A stretch of 64,000 nt of DNA from Curvibacter gracilis ATCC BAA-807. GTDB taxonomy: Bacteria; Pseudomonadota; Gammaproteobacteria; Burkholderiales; Burkholderiaceae_C. Of the stretch, positions 31,857-40,371 are shown piece after piece. The notes under the pieces were generated by a model. That model was not told the DNA's origin and ran no database searches. It was given only the letters and a program-made list of their open reading frames with translations. Location: assembly GCF_000518645.1 (NCBI RefSeq), contig NZ_JADZ01000018.1:96862-160861 (forward strand), in the 5' to 3' direction. The position numbers and the translations under genes were made by a program. Positions within the stretch are counted from its first letter, which is position 1, and each line of letters begins with the position of its first letter.

Positions 31857-33113
31857 TCAAACAGCCAGATCATTGATGGACAGAATACCCAGCAGGATCG
31901 ACACAATGATCGAGGCGATCATGAGGCCCAGCACAATGATCAGCAACGGCTCCAGCAGGGTCAGGCCACGCTTGATCCCCACCTCGACGTCTCGGTTCAG
32001 GATGTTGGCCAACTCCAGCATCATGGGTCCGATGCGCCCCGTCTCTTCCCCCACTCGGATCAAGTTGATCGCCAAGGGTTCAAAAATTCCGGTGGCAGAA
32101 ATGGCATCGACCATTTTGCTGCCTTCCTTGACCATGGGCCCCACGCCGGCCAAGGCACTGCGCAGCACATCATTGGTCACGGTATCTGTGGCGATGCGAA
32201 GGGCTGTCAACAACGGAACGCCGTTGCCCAGCAAGGTGCCCAGCGAGCGCGAAAACAGGGTCAATTCGTATTTGAGGGTCAGCCGCCCCAATAAAGGCAG
32301 GCGCAACACCTTGTGCTGCCACCAACTGCGACCGACCGGCGACTTGAACCAGCGCCAGACGCCGGTGCCGACAAAAAAGGCCACAGCGCCGATCACCAGC
32401 CCATAGCTGGTGAACGCATGCCCCAACCCCATCACCAGGCGGGTGGGCAAAGGCAGAGCATCACCCATGTCGTTGAACAGCTTCTCGAACTGCGGCACAA
32501 CAAAGCCGAGCATGGCAATCAAGGATAAAACCGCCACACCCAGCAAGATGGCAGGGTAAATGGTGGCGGACACCACGTTCTCTCGCAGCGCGCGCAGACG
32601 CTCCATGTGCTCGACGAGGCGATCCATCACCGAGCTGAGCTGACCGCTGACCTCGCCCGAGCGGATCATGTTGATGTAGAAATCACCGAACAAGGCGCGG
32701 TGCTTGCCCAAGGCCTTGCTGAAGGGGGTGCCGCCCTTGACGTCCTCCAGCGTGCTTTGGGTCAAGGCCGCCACCGACGGCTTGTGGCTCATGCCAATCA
32801 ACACCCGCAGGGCGTTGTCCAGGGCAAGGCCTGCGCGCAACATGATCGACAGTTCGGAGGTCAGCAGCAGCACGTCGGCCTGCGTCACCGGGCCCTTGCC
32901 CACGCGGCGCCCGCTGCTCTTCAGGGAGGTCAGGCCCGACACCTTTCCCGCCGCCCGGGCATCTGAATCGCTGGCCTGGGGCTCACGGATTTCCAGCGGG
33001 GTCAGGTGACGAGCCCGCAGCCATTTCTGAGTGGCAGGTACCGAGGCGGCCTCATGACGCCCCTCTTGCACCTGGCCCTGCGCATCCACCGCGCGCCAGA
33101 AGAACTCAGGCAT
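31857..33113 (-). CDS. gspF: Type II secretion inner-membrane platform protein GspF
   Basis: 418 residues. Two copies of the T2SS-F domain: one from about 85 (LLTSELSIMLRAGLALDNALRVL ... SGEVSGQLSSVMDRLVEHMERLR) and one from about 288 (FSRSLGTLLGNGVPLLTALRIA ... GEETGRIGPMMLELANILNRDVE). Three membrane segments lie near 183-205, 235-255 and 385-410. It is the hub that contacts GspE and GspL. Its start overlaps the gspE stop by eight bases. Confidence 0.94.
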   Translation of the reverse strand: MPEFFWRAVDAQGQVQEGRHEAASVPATQKWLRARHLTPLEIREPQASDSDARAAGKVSGLTSLKSSGRRVGKGPVTQADVLLLTSELSIMLRAGLALDNALRVLIGMSHKPSVAALTQSTLEDVKGGTPFSKALGKHRALFGDFYINMIRSGEVSGQLSSVMDRLVEHMERLRALRENVVSATIYPAILLGVAVLSLIAMLGFVVPQFEKLFNDMGDALPLPTRLVMGLGHAFTSYGLVIGAVAFFVGTGVWRWFKSPVGRSWWQHKVLRLPLLGRLTLKYELTLFSRSLGTLLGNGVPLLTALRIATDTVTNDVLRSALAGVGPMVKEGSKMVDAISATGIFEPLAINLIRVGEETGRIGPMMLELANILNRDVEVGIKRGLTLLEPLLIIVLGLMIASIIVSILLGILSINDLAV

Positions 33114-34833
33114 CGCCCTGATCCTCCGTCACGCGCAGCAACTCATCGAGGCTGGTCACGCCTGCGGCCACCTTGCGCAAGCCATCTTCATACAGCGTCA
33201 GCATGCCGGACTGACAGGCCAGGCTGTGCAGGCGGCTGGCATCGTCGCCCGCCACAATGGCACGCCGCATGGCTTCATCGAGCACCAGCAATTCATGGAT
33301 GCCGGTGCGTCCCTGGTAACCCGTGCCCCGGCAGTGATCGCAACCCACGGCTTTGTAGATGGCCTGCCCCGCCGGCAGAAAGCGATGCAGCCCCGTGCTG
33401 GACAGCACCTCGGATGACGGCGCATCGGCCTGCTTGCAGTGGCTGCAAAGGGCCCGAACCAGACGTTGCGCCAGGACGCCATTGACCGAAGAAGTGATCA
33501 GATACCCCTCCACCCCCATGTCCTTGAGCCGGATCACGGCGCCTGCTGCCGTGTTGGTGTGCAGCGTGGAAAGCACCAAGTGGCCTGTGAGCGCGGATTG
33601 CACCGCGATCTGGGCGGTTTCACCATCGCGCATTTCGCCGATCATGATGATGTCGGGGTCTTGCCGAAGGATGGAGCGCAGCGCGCTGGCAAAGGTCAGG
33701 TTGATCTGGGGGTGCACCTGGATCTGGTTGATGCCCTCCAGCTGGTACTCCACCGGGTCTTCCACCGTGATGATCTTCTGGGTGGTCGAATCCAGCTTGG
33801 ACAGGGCCGCGTACAACGTCGTGGTCTTGCCCGAGCCCGTCGGCCCCGTGACCAGCAAGATGCCGTGCGGCTTGGCCAGCAGGGTGTTGAAGCGCCCCAG
33901 GGTGTCGCTGGCAAAGCCCATGCTTTCCAGGCTGAAACGCACACTGGCACGGTCAAGCACCCGCATCACCACGCTTTCACCATGCACCGTGGGCACCGTG
34001 GACACCCGAAGATCCAGCTCACGCCCTTTGACCCGGGTCTTGATGCGACCGTCCTGCGGGAGGCGACGCTCGGCAATGTCGAGGTGTGCCAGCAACTTCA
34101 CGCGCGAGTTCACGGCCGCGCTCAGCTTGGGCTGAACCACATCGCCCGCGTGGATCACACCGTCCACCCGATAGCGCACATGCAGACCGTCATCGAAGGG
34201 TTCCAAATGGATGTCCGAAGCACGCAACTCGATCACCCGACTGATGATGCTGTTGACCAATCGGATCACAGGCGCTTCGCTGGCCAGATCCTTGAGGTGC
34301 TCGACAAAGTCGCCCCCCAGGCTGTCCTCATCAAATCCCGCAGTGTCGTCTTCAGGTTCGGCCTCGACCGGCTGGGCCCACGCCTTCTCGATTTCACTTT
34401 CCAGGCAAAGATGAGGCTGAACCTTCAAGCCCGTCGCCAAATGCAAGGCCTTGAGCACATACCGGTCTTGCGGCACGGCCATCGCCACATCGAGTCGATC
34501 CTCATGCAGGCGGATGGGCAGCACCTGGTTGGCCGCCAGATAGGCGGGCAACAAACCCGGCACCTCCAGGGGAAACTCGGGAAACTGATCTGCCCCCACC
34601 ACAGTCAGACCCAACTGCTGGGACAAGGCCTGAAGCACATCCTGCTCGGACACCAACCCCAACTGAACCAACACCCGCCCCAGCATGTCGCCCAACTCTT
34701 GCTGGGCCGACAGGGCGCGTTCCAGGTCACGTGGAGTGAGCTTGCCAGCCTGAACCAGCACGTCGCCGAGCCGGGGGCGCGGCTCGTCCTGCGTCAGGAC
34801 GGGTTCAACGGTAGACAAGGATTCTGTGCTCAT
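33106..34833 (-). CDS. gspE: Type II secretion ATPase GspE
   Basis: 575 residues. The N-terminal domains (1 to about 180) include RPRLGDVLVQAGKLTPRDLERAL. The catalytic part has Walker A GPTGSGKTTTLYAAL near 329, the Asp box (ITVEDPVEYQLEGINQIQVHP), Walker B IMIGEMRDGETAQIA and the His box (GHLVLSTLHTNTAAGA). A zinc-binding tetracysteine motif is present as CSHC and CDHC. GspE is a hexameric cytoplasmic ATPase that powers pseudopilus growth. It is the first gene of the leftward operon, so the promoter should lie in 34834-35029. Confidence 0.95.
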   Translation of the reverse strand: MSTESLSTVEPVLTQDEPRPRLGDVLVQAGKLTPRDLERALSAQQELGDMLGRVLVQLGLVSEQDVLQALSQQLGLTVVGADQFPEFPLEVPGLLPAYLAANQVLPIRLHEDRLDVAMAVPQDRYVLKALHLATGLKVQPHLCLESEIEKAWAQPVEAEPEDDTAGFDEDSLGGDFVEHLKDLASEAPVIRLVNSIISRVIELRASDIHLEPFDDGLHVRYRVDGVIHAGDVVQPKLSAAVNSRVKLLAHLDIAERRLPQDGRIKTRVKGRELDLRVSTVPTVHGESVVMRVLDRASVRFSLESMGFASDTLGRFNTLLAKPHGILLVTGPTGSGKTTTLYAALSKLDSTTQKIITVEDPVEYQLEGINQIQVHPQINLTFASALRSILRQDPDIIMIGEMRDGETAQIAVQSALTGHLVLSTLHTNTAAGAVIRLKDMGVEGYLITSSVNGVLAQRLVRALCSHCKQADAPSSEVLSSTGLHRFLPAGQAIYKAVGCDHCRGTGYQGRTGIHELLVLDEAMRRAIVAGDDASRLHSLACQSGMLTLYEDGLRKVAAGVTSLDELLRVTEDQGDA

Positions 34834-35029
34834 GTGGGGATGAAAGCGGTGATGCGACGCCCATCAGACGTCTGGAACGGGAGCGAAAGCCTGAGCACGG
34901 AGCCAGACACCGCACGCCAGGCCGCGATTTTGCACCAAATCACCCAGCCACCCGGCTCCAGCTGGCGCCGTTACACCCCAACCAACAGTTAACATGCTCG
35001 CCATGCAGCGTTGGCATCACTTCATCTAA

Positions 35030-35833
35030 ATGACACACAGGGACAGCGGACCGGATTCCTTGAATCGGAGTGAACGGGATTTGACGCTTTCGGTGATCAG
35101 CCACGGCCATGCAGAATGCTTGCAAGTGTTGCTGGATGAACTGAGCGCTCAAGGCCCGAGCAATCTGCAACATCTGATCATCACCCACAACCTGCCCGGC
35201 CCTGGCCTGACGGTGCCGCCTGATTGCCCCTTCCGGGTCAGCGAGATCCTCAACGCCAAACCACAGGGCTTTGGCGCCAACCACAACAAGGCCTTCCAGC
35301 ACTGCAGCACGCCATTCTTTGGCGTGATGAACCCAGACCTGGACCACCTGCCGAACAACCTGTGGTCACGCCTGGTCGAACTGGCCACCCCCGCACCCAT
35401 CGGTCTTGCCTACCCCGTGCTGCTCAACCTCGACGGCACGGTACAAGACAGCGAACGCGAAGTGCCCACGCCGCTGTCCCTGCTCAAGCGCTACACCCAT
35501 CGCCCGCCCGTGCCGCGGCGCGACTGGGCCAATGCGGCCTGCTGGGTGCTGCGCCGCGAGGTATGGCAGCAGTTGGGCGGCTTTGACGAGGGGTATTTTC
35601 TGTACTGCGAAGACGTGGACTTCTGCCTGCGCGTGCAACTGGCCGGGCTGGAGTTGAAGCGCGCCGACGTGCGCATGACGCACCACGCCCAGCGCACCAG
35701 CCACCGCCAGTGGCGCTACGTGAGCCTGCACCTGCGCAGCCTGTGGCGGCTGTGGACCACGCCGACGCTGTACCGCTACCTGTGGCGGCTGCGCAAGACC
35801 GGGCCGGTGCGGCTACCCGACATGGGGCGCTGA
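35030..35833 (+). CDS. Family 2 glycosyltransferase (rhamnosyltransferase-like)
   Basis: 267 residues, cytoplasmic. The GT-A fold begins LTLSVISHGHAECLQVLLDEL; the donor-site Asn/Asp region is in QGFGANHNKAFQHCSTPFFGVMNPDLDHL (DXD-like NPDLD), and the late acidic motif is FDEGYFLYCEDVDFCLRVQLAG. These are the marks of WbbL-like rhamnosyltransferases, though the donor sugar is not certain. It is divergent from gspE. It could complement the glycan locus 15 kb away, which is inference. The ATG at 35030 has no clear Shine-Dalgarno. Confidence 0.85.
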   Translation: MTHRDSGPDSLNRSERDLTLSVISHGHAECLQVLLDELSAQGPSNLQHLIITHNLPGPGLTVPPDCPFRVSEILNAKPQGFGANHNKAFQHCSTPFFGVMNPDLDHLPNNLWSRLVELATPAPIGLAYPVLLNLDGTVQDSEREVPTPLSLLKRYTHRPPVPRRDWANAACWVLRREVWQQLGGFDEGYFLYCEDVDFCLRVQLAGLELKRADVRMTHHAQRTSHRQWRYVSLHLRSLWRLWTTPTLYRYLWRLRKTGPVRLPDMGR

Positions 35834-35844
35834 AGCCCCCTCGA

Positions 35845-35965
35845 GGGCAGCGACCCCACGCAGTGAGGGAGCCTGGGGACAACATCAGGCCGCCGCCGGG
35901 CCGCCCCAAGGCGGACTGCGGCCCCCGCGGGGGGCAGCGACCACACGCAGTGAGGGAGCGTGGGG
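35845..35965. repeat. Two 34-bp direct repeats (period 87), dispersed Comamonadaceae-type element
   Basis: Copies at 35845-35878 and 35932-35965 differ at two positions; the shared core is CACGCAGTGAGGGAGC. Between them lies GC-rich sequence with small inverted repeats (for example CCGCC/GGCGG near 35890-35915). The 141-base gap between the glycosyltransferase and the persulfide dioxygenase stop holds nothing else. I recall this core as common between genes of this bacterial family. Confidence 0.75.
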
Positions 35966-35974
35966 GCCCTATAT

Positions 35975-37084
35975 TCAGCCCTGGCGCCAGGGCAGGCCAC
36001 GAAAGCGCCACCCACCCTTGCGGCCACGCTGGCCGTGTTGGTCCGGATCGCCCTCAAAGCCTTCGAGGATGTTGTAGGCCTGCAGCCCCAACTCCGTGGC
36101 GCGCTTGGCCGCGGCCACCGAGCGCACACCGCTGCGGCACAACAACACCACCTTGCGCCCGGCAGCGGCCGCCACCACACCGTCATCAAAGGCTGGGTTC
36201 ATGGCCATGCCGGGCCATTGCTTCCAGGCCAGCCCGGTGGCGCCGGGCACAAAACCCACCCACTCGCGCTCGGCGTCGGTACGCACATCCACCAGCACCG
36301 CCTCACCTGACTGCACCCATTGCCAGGCCAGCAGCGGGGAGACATCGCCCGCATAACCGGAGGCCACACGCACCTCGCCCACCGGGGTGCCGCCGGCATC
36401 GTGCCGCAGGCCGGAGCTGAGGTTGGCCGGCACGGCCTCGTCAATGCGTCGGGGCTTGGGCAGTTGCAAGGCCTCCATCACCGCCACGAACTCGGCCTGG
36501 CTGCGGCCCGCCACGCGTGCGTTGCTGGCCTTTTCAATGCCGATGCTGGACCGGGTGCGGCCCTGGTAGTCGTGGCCTGGCCACACGGTGGTGGCCTCGG
36601 GCAGGCGAAACAGCACCTCGGTCAGGCTGCGGTACAGGGCCTCGGCGCAGCCCGACTGGAAATCGGTGCGGCCGCAGCCATTGATCAACAGCGTGTCGCC
36701 CGTGAAGACATGGTCACGCCACACATAGCTCATGCTGCCGGCGGTGTGGCCCGGGGTGTGCAGGGCCAGCAGGCTTTCGCCACCAAAGGCCAGGGTCTGG
36801 CCGTCACTGAGCTGGGTGGCCGCCGTGCCCACACCGCAGCCCTGCGGTGCCACGGTGTGCGCACCGGTGTGCTCGGCCAGGGCCGCCGCGCTGGTGATGT
36901 GGTCGGCATGGGCATGGGTTTCGATGATCCAGCGCAGGCTGAAGCCCTGCTCGCGCAAGACCTGAAGATCGCGCTCCAACTGCTCTTCGACCGGGTCGAT
37001 GATCACGGCCTCGCGGGTCACTGGGTCGGCCAACAGGTAGGTGTAGGTGCTGGAGGCGGTATCGAACAACTGGATGGGTTGCAT
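35975..37084 (-). CDS. Persulfide dioxygenase-rhodanese fusion (ETHE1-like)
   Basis: 369 residues from ATG 37084. Residues 1 to about 235 are a metallo-beta-lactamase fold with ETHIHADH-type metal ligands seen as THAHADH (57-62), a later PGHTAGSMSYV and VWPGHDYQGR, matching the ETHE1 group that oxidises glutathione persulfide to sulfite. Residues about 260-365 are a rhodanese domain with the sulfur-carrying Cys in LLCRSGVRSVAAAKRA. Such fusions convert persulfide and thiosulfate in one polypeptide. The gene is downstream of a CsoR/CstR-type repressor and divergent from YeeE-type membrane proteins, a coherent sulfide-detoxification module. Confidence 0.92.
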   Translation of the reverse strand: MQPIQLFDTASSTYTYLLADPVTREAVIIDPVEEQLERDLQVLREQGFSLRWIIETHAHADHITSAAALAEHTGAHTVAPQGCGVGTAATQLSDGQTLAFGGESLLALHTPGHTAGSMSYVWRDHVFTGDTLLINGCGRTDFQSGCAEALYRSLTEVLFRLPEATTVWPGHDYQGRTRSSIGIEKASNARVAGRSQAEFVAVMEALQLPKPRRIDEAVPANLSSGLRHDAGGTPVGEVRVASGYAGDVSPLLAWQWVQSGEAVLVDVRTDAEREWVGFVPGATGLAWKQWPGMAMNPAFDDGVVAAAAGRKVVLLCRSGVRSVAAAKRATELGLQAYNILEGFEGDPDQHGQRGRKGGWRFRGLPWRQG

Positions 37085-37158
37085 GTCGGTTCCTTGTGGC
37101 AAACAGACGGACTGGATCAAAAAGAAGGGGCGAGAGGAAAGACGCGGCGCAAGGGCCC

Positions 37159-37413
37159 TCAGGCAAACTTGGCCAACAGGCGGCCGATCTGATCCGGGGG
37201 CACACGGCCCTGCTCGATCATGCAGGCCACCATGTGAAAGAATGACTTGTCGAGCGCCTTGCGCGCTGCCGCCAACTGCTGTGCGATCTGCTCGCAGTCC
37301 ACATCTTCGTCGATCAGGCGTTGCACGCCGCGCAGCTGACCTTCGACACGCGCCAACCGGGTTTGCAGCGCTTTCTTGTGGGCCGCATCGGCCAGGGACG
37401 GTGAAGAGGACAT
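37159..37413 (-). CDS. CsoR/CstR-family repressor (DUF156), probably persulfide-responsive
   Basis: 84 residues from ATG 37413. The DUF156 four-helix fold is clear: HKKALQTRLARVEGQLRGVQRLIDED, then CEQIAQQLAAARKALD and FFHMVACMIEQG. Two cysteines (C40 and C64) and a His at 60 are visible. The set differs from the copper triad of CsoR (Cys-His-Cys spaced 25 and 29) and a Cys pair fits persulfide sensing as in CstR. That assignment is inference supported by the adjacent persulfide dioxygenase and a palindromic site upstream. Confidence 0.82.
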   Translation of the reverse strand: MSSSPSLADAAHKKALQTRLARVEGQLRGVQRLIDEDVDCEQIAQQLAAARKALDKSFFHMVACMIEQGRVPPDQIGRLLAKFA

Positions 37414-37454
37414 GGTCAAAAACGCCACAGGCGCGTCGGGGACAAGCTCGAAAA

Positions 37455-37472
37455 TATACTCTGCCGGGTATA
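37455..37472. promoter_or_regulatory. Probable operator of the DUF156 repressor
   Basis: TATAC (37455-37459) and GTATA (37468-37472) form an inverted repeat around eight GC-rich bases, in the 92-base gap between the divergent repressor and YeeE genes. CsoR and CstR operators are of this kind (AT-rich ends around G/C-rich centre). Its position could control both directions. Confidence 0.6.
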
Positions 37473-37505
37473 CAGGAACAAGATTTCATCGCCAGAATCA
37501 TCACC

Positions 37506-37931
37506 ATGTTTGCACTGCACCCTTACCTCCAATCGGCCCTGGGCGGCCTGATGATCGGGCTCGCCAGCTGGTGGCTTCTGGTTTCGCTGGGCCGCATCGC
37601 CGGGATCAGCGGGATCGCGGCGGCCTTGCTGCCCGGGCAAGGCCCGAGCTCGGAGCGCGCCTGGCAGGCCGCCTTCCTGGCAGGACTGATACTGGGTGGC
37701 GCCCTGTTTGCCCAGTGGCTGCACACCCCCACCACACCGCTGCGCCCCCTGCCCCTGCTGCTGGGCGCAGGGTTTCTGGTGGGCCTGGGCACGGTGATGG
37801 GCTCGGGTTGCACCAGCGGCCACGGCGTGTGCGGGCTGGGCAGGCGCTCGGTGCGCTCGCTGGCGGCCACGGCCACCTTCATGGGCTCGGGCATGGCCAC
37901 GGTGGCCTTGCAGAAGCTGTTTCAGGCCTGA
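37506..37931 (+). CDS. YeeE/YedE-family sulfur transport protein, first half-unit
   Basis: 141 residues with about four transmembrane helices (LGGLMIGLASWWLLVSLGRIAGISGI, AAFLAGLILGGALFAQWL, LLLGAGFLVGLGTVMGSGCTSGHGVCGL). The last contains the conserved GSGCTSGHGVCGLGRRS motif whose cysteines pass thiosulfate in characterised YeeE. Half-length YeeE proteins act in pairs. It is divergent from the repressor and 29 bases upstream of a second half-unit. Confidence 0.9.
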   Translation: MFALHPYLQSALGGLMIGLASWWLLVSLGRIAGISGIAAALLPGQGPSSERAWQAAFLAGLILGGALFAQWLHTPTTPLRPLPLLLGAGFLVGLGTVMGSGCTSGHGVCGLGRRSVRSLAATATFMGSGMATVALQKLFQA

Positions 37932-37960
37932 GGCCTTCACCCCTTGTCCCGGCAAACCGC

Positions 37961-38458
37961 ATGAGCACCTCCGTCACGCCCCGCCCCACCCCGTCGACCA
38001 CCGACCCTGCCCTGTCGCGGCTGCCGGCCTTGCTGTCCGCCATGGCGGCAGGCCTGCTGTTTGCGGCGGGACTGGCCGTCTCCGGCATGACCCAGCCCGC
38101 CAAGGTGATCGGATTTCTGAACCTGGGCGGCATCGCCAGCGGCCAATGGGACCCCAGCCTGGCCTTTGTGATGGGGGGCGCCCTGCTGGTCACGCTGATC
38201 GGCTTTGCCGTCACGCCCCCCAGCCCGGCCCACCCGGAACGTCACCCCTTGTTCGCCCAACGTTTTCAATTGCCCACGCGGCAGGACATCGATACCCGGC
38301 TGTTGCTGGGGGCGGCGCTGTTCGGCATCGGCTGGGGGCTGGCGGGCTATTGCCCGGGGCCGGCCCTGAGCACGCTGCTCAGCGGCGGGCTGGACACCGC
38401 AGCCTTTGTGGCCGCCATGCTGGCCGGCATGGCCGTGGCGCGGCGCTGGCTGCGCTGA
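37961..38458 (+). CDS. YeeE/YedE-family (DUF6691-type) membrane protein, second half-unit
   Basis: 165 residues. After a polar N-terminus there are four helices (LSAMAAGLLFAAGLAVSGMTQPAKVIGFLNL, LAFVMGGALLVTLIGFAVTPPS, TRLLLGAALFGIGWGLAGYCPGPALSTLLSG, AAFVAAMLAGMAVARRWLR). The GWGLAGYCPGPAL motif is the family mark. With the preceding gene it forms a full YeeE-like transporter, presumably for thiosulfate or related sulfur species. Confidence 0.9.
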   Translation: MSTSVTPRPTPSTTDPALSRLPALLSAMAAGLLFAAGLAVSGMTQPAKVIGFLNLGGIASGQWDPSLAFVMGGALLVTLIGFAVTPPSPAHPERHPLFAQRFQLPTRQDIDTRLLLGAALFGIGWGLAGYCPGPALSTLLSGGLDTAAFVAAMLAGMAVARRWLR

Positions 38459-38572
38459 TCCGCCGGCGGGGGTGATGGAGGGCCGCCACCCGGGCTGACC
38501 CGCAGGTGACCGACAGGCCGCAGCAGCGCCGCTACGCTGCGTGCCCATGTCCCACTTGCACCAGCCCACCCC

Positions 38573-39532
38573 ATGAGCACTGCTTTCACGCCCGGTCGCA
38601 ACCGCGTGCTGGCCCACACTGGCGCCCGCTACCCCATCGTCCAGGCCCCCATGGGCTGGATCGCCCGCACCCCGCTGGCCTCGGCCGTGTCGCGCGCCGG
38701 TGGGCTGGGGGTGATCGAGACCTCCTCCGGCGAGACCGCCAACTGCCAGCAGGAGATCCGGCAGATGCTGGCCCTGGGCCTGCCCTTTGGCGTCAACCTG
38801 CCGATCCGCTTTCTGCAGGACGACGCCATGCTGCGCTTCGTGTGCGACAGCGGGGTGCGCTTTGTCACCACCTCGGCGGGCAGCCCGGCCAAGTTCATCG
38901 CGCCGCTGAAGAGCGCCGGCATCACGGTCTACCACGCGGTGCCCACCCTGGACACCGCCCTCAAATGCGTGGATGCCGGTGTCGATGGGCTGGTGGTGGA
39001 AGGGTCCGAGGGCGGCGGCTTCAAGAACCCCGAAGAGGTATCGACCCTGGTGCTGCTGCAGGCCATCCGGGCCCGGGTCGATGTGCCCTTGATCGCCGCC
39101 GGCGGCATCGTGGACGGGCGCGGCATGGCCGCTGCGTTTGCGCTGGGCGCCGAAGCCATCCAGATGGGCACCCGCTTTGTCTGCTGCGCTGAGAGCCCGG
39201 TGCACGACAACTACAAGAACGCCATCGTGCAGGCCCGCGAAACCGGCACCTGGGTGCTGAACAAAAAGGCCTCGCCCTGCATCCGCGCGCTCAAGTCCGA
39301 ACGCACCCGGGTGATCCACGACGAGGGCCTGATGCCGGCCGATACCTTCAAAGGTTTGCAACAGGTGTACTTCGGCGGCGACATGGAAGCCGCCCCGGCC
39401 CTGGCCGGCCAGAGCGTGGGCCTGATCGAGGGCATCCAGACCGCCCAGCAGATCATCGACGACACCCTGCGCGGCTTTGAAGAAATCACCGCCCGCCTGG
39501 GCGCCCTGAGCCAGCAGCGCCATTTCGGCTGA
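38573..39532 (+). CDS. Nitronate monooxygenase (2-nitropropane dioxygenase family)
   Basis: 319 residues, an FMN-dependent TIM barrel. Seen are RYPIVQAPMGWIARTPLASAVSRAGGLGVIE at the N-terminus, the FMN-phosphate region GLVVEGSEGGGFKN, IAAGGIVDGRGMAAAFALGAEAIQMGTRFV and the conserved CAESPVHDNYK. Members oxidise propionate-3-nitronate or act as enoyl reductase-like proteins; substrate specificity is not certain here. It precedes an SDR gene by 35 bases on the same strand and may share a transcript. Confidence 0.9.
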   Translation: MSTAFTPGRNRVLAHTGARYPIVQAPMGWIARTPLASAVSRAGGLGVIETSSGETANCQQEIRQMLALGLPFGVNLPIRFLQDDAMLRFVCDSGVRFVTTSAGSPAKFIAPLKSAGITVYHAVPTLDTALKCVDAGVDGLVVEGSEGGGFKNPEEVSTLVLLQAIRARVDVPLIAAGGIVDGRGMAAAFALGAEAIQMGTRFVCCAESPVHDNYKNAIVQARETGTWVLNKKASPCIRALKSERTRVIHDEGLMPADTFKGLQQVYFGGDMEAAPALAGQSVGLIEGIQTAQQIIDDTLRGFEEITARLGALSQQRHFG

Positions 39533-39567
39533 GACTTTCTGAAACCCAATCAACAGGAGACAACACC

Positions 39568-40341
39568 ATGAACACCAGCGAACTCTTCTCGCTCAAAGGC
39601 CGCACCGCCCTCATCACCGGCGGCTCACGCGGCATCGGCCGCATGATTGCGGCCGGCTTCATCGCCCAGGGGGCACGCGTCTACATCTCGGCGCGCAAGG
39701 CCGCTGCCTGCGACGCCACCGCCGCCGAGCTGGCACAGGGCGGCCACTGTGTATCGCTGCCTGCCGATGTGTCCAGCGTCGAAGGTGCCAAGGCCCTGGC
39801 AGCGGCCTACGGCCAGCATGAGAGCTCGCTCGACATCCTGGTCAACAACGCCGGTGCCGCCTGGGGGGCTCCGTTTGACGAGTTCCCCGAAAGTGGCTGG
39901 GACAAGGTGGTCGACCTGAACTTGAAGGCCCCCTTCTTCCTGACCCAGGCCCTGGCCCCGCTGCTGCGCCAGGCAGCACAGCAGCGCGCGGCCAAGGTGA
40001 TCAACATCGCCTCGATCGACGGCATCTCGGTCAACCCGCTGGAGACCTATTCGTACGCCGCCAGCAAGTCGGGCCTGATCCACCTGACCCGCCGCATGGC
40101 CCTGCGCCTGATCGAGGACAACATCATGGTCAATGCCATCGCCCCCGGGGCCTTCGCCTCCGAGATGAACCGCGACGCGCGCGACCACGGCGAGGAGGTC
40201 TCGGCCCGCATTCCGGCACGCCGCATCGGCAGCGACGAGGACATGGCCGCTGCGGCGATCTACCTGGCCTCACGGGCAGGCGACTACGTGGTCGGCCACA
40301 CACTCACGGTGGATGGTGGGGTGACCCACGCCCGGGGGTGA
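39568..40341 (+). CDS. SDR-family oxidoreductase (RhlG/FabG-like)
   Basis: 257 residues. Classical SDR: ALITGGSRGIGRMIA (TGxxxGIG), LVNNAGAAWG, catalytic Ser in KVINIASIDGI, Tyr/Lys in TYSYAASKSGLIHL, and the C-terminal YVVGHTLTVDGGV. The basic residues after the second strand (SARKAAACDATAAEL) suggest NADP(H). The pattern is closest to RhlG and 3-oxoacyl-ACP reductases. AGGAG sits ten bases upstream of the ATG. Confidence 0.88.
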   Translation: MNTSELFSLKGRTALITGGSRGIGRMIAAGFIAQGARVYISARKAAACDATAAELAQGGHCVSLPADVSSVEGAKALAAAYGQHESSLDILVNNAGAAWGAPFDEFPESGWDKVVDLNLKAPFFLTQALAPLLRQAAQQRAAKVINIASIDGISVNPLETYSYAASKSGLIHLTRRMALRLIEDNIMVNAIAPGAFASEMNRDARDHGEEVSARIPARRIGSDEDMAAAAIYLASRAGDYVVGHTLTVDGGVTHARG

Positions 40342-40371
40342 GCCAGGTCAGCCCGGGCGCGGCAACAGCGC

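Noticed and set aside
35845..35965. Possible two-unit CRISPR or integron attC
   Set aside because: Only two copies, no cas or integrase gene, and the core lacks attC-type core sites.
35975..37507. Longer version of the persulfide dioxygenase starting at 37507
   Set aside because: It would overlap the repressor gene and its operator; the family begins at ATG 37084 (MQPIQLFDTASSTYTYLLAD).
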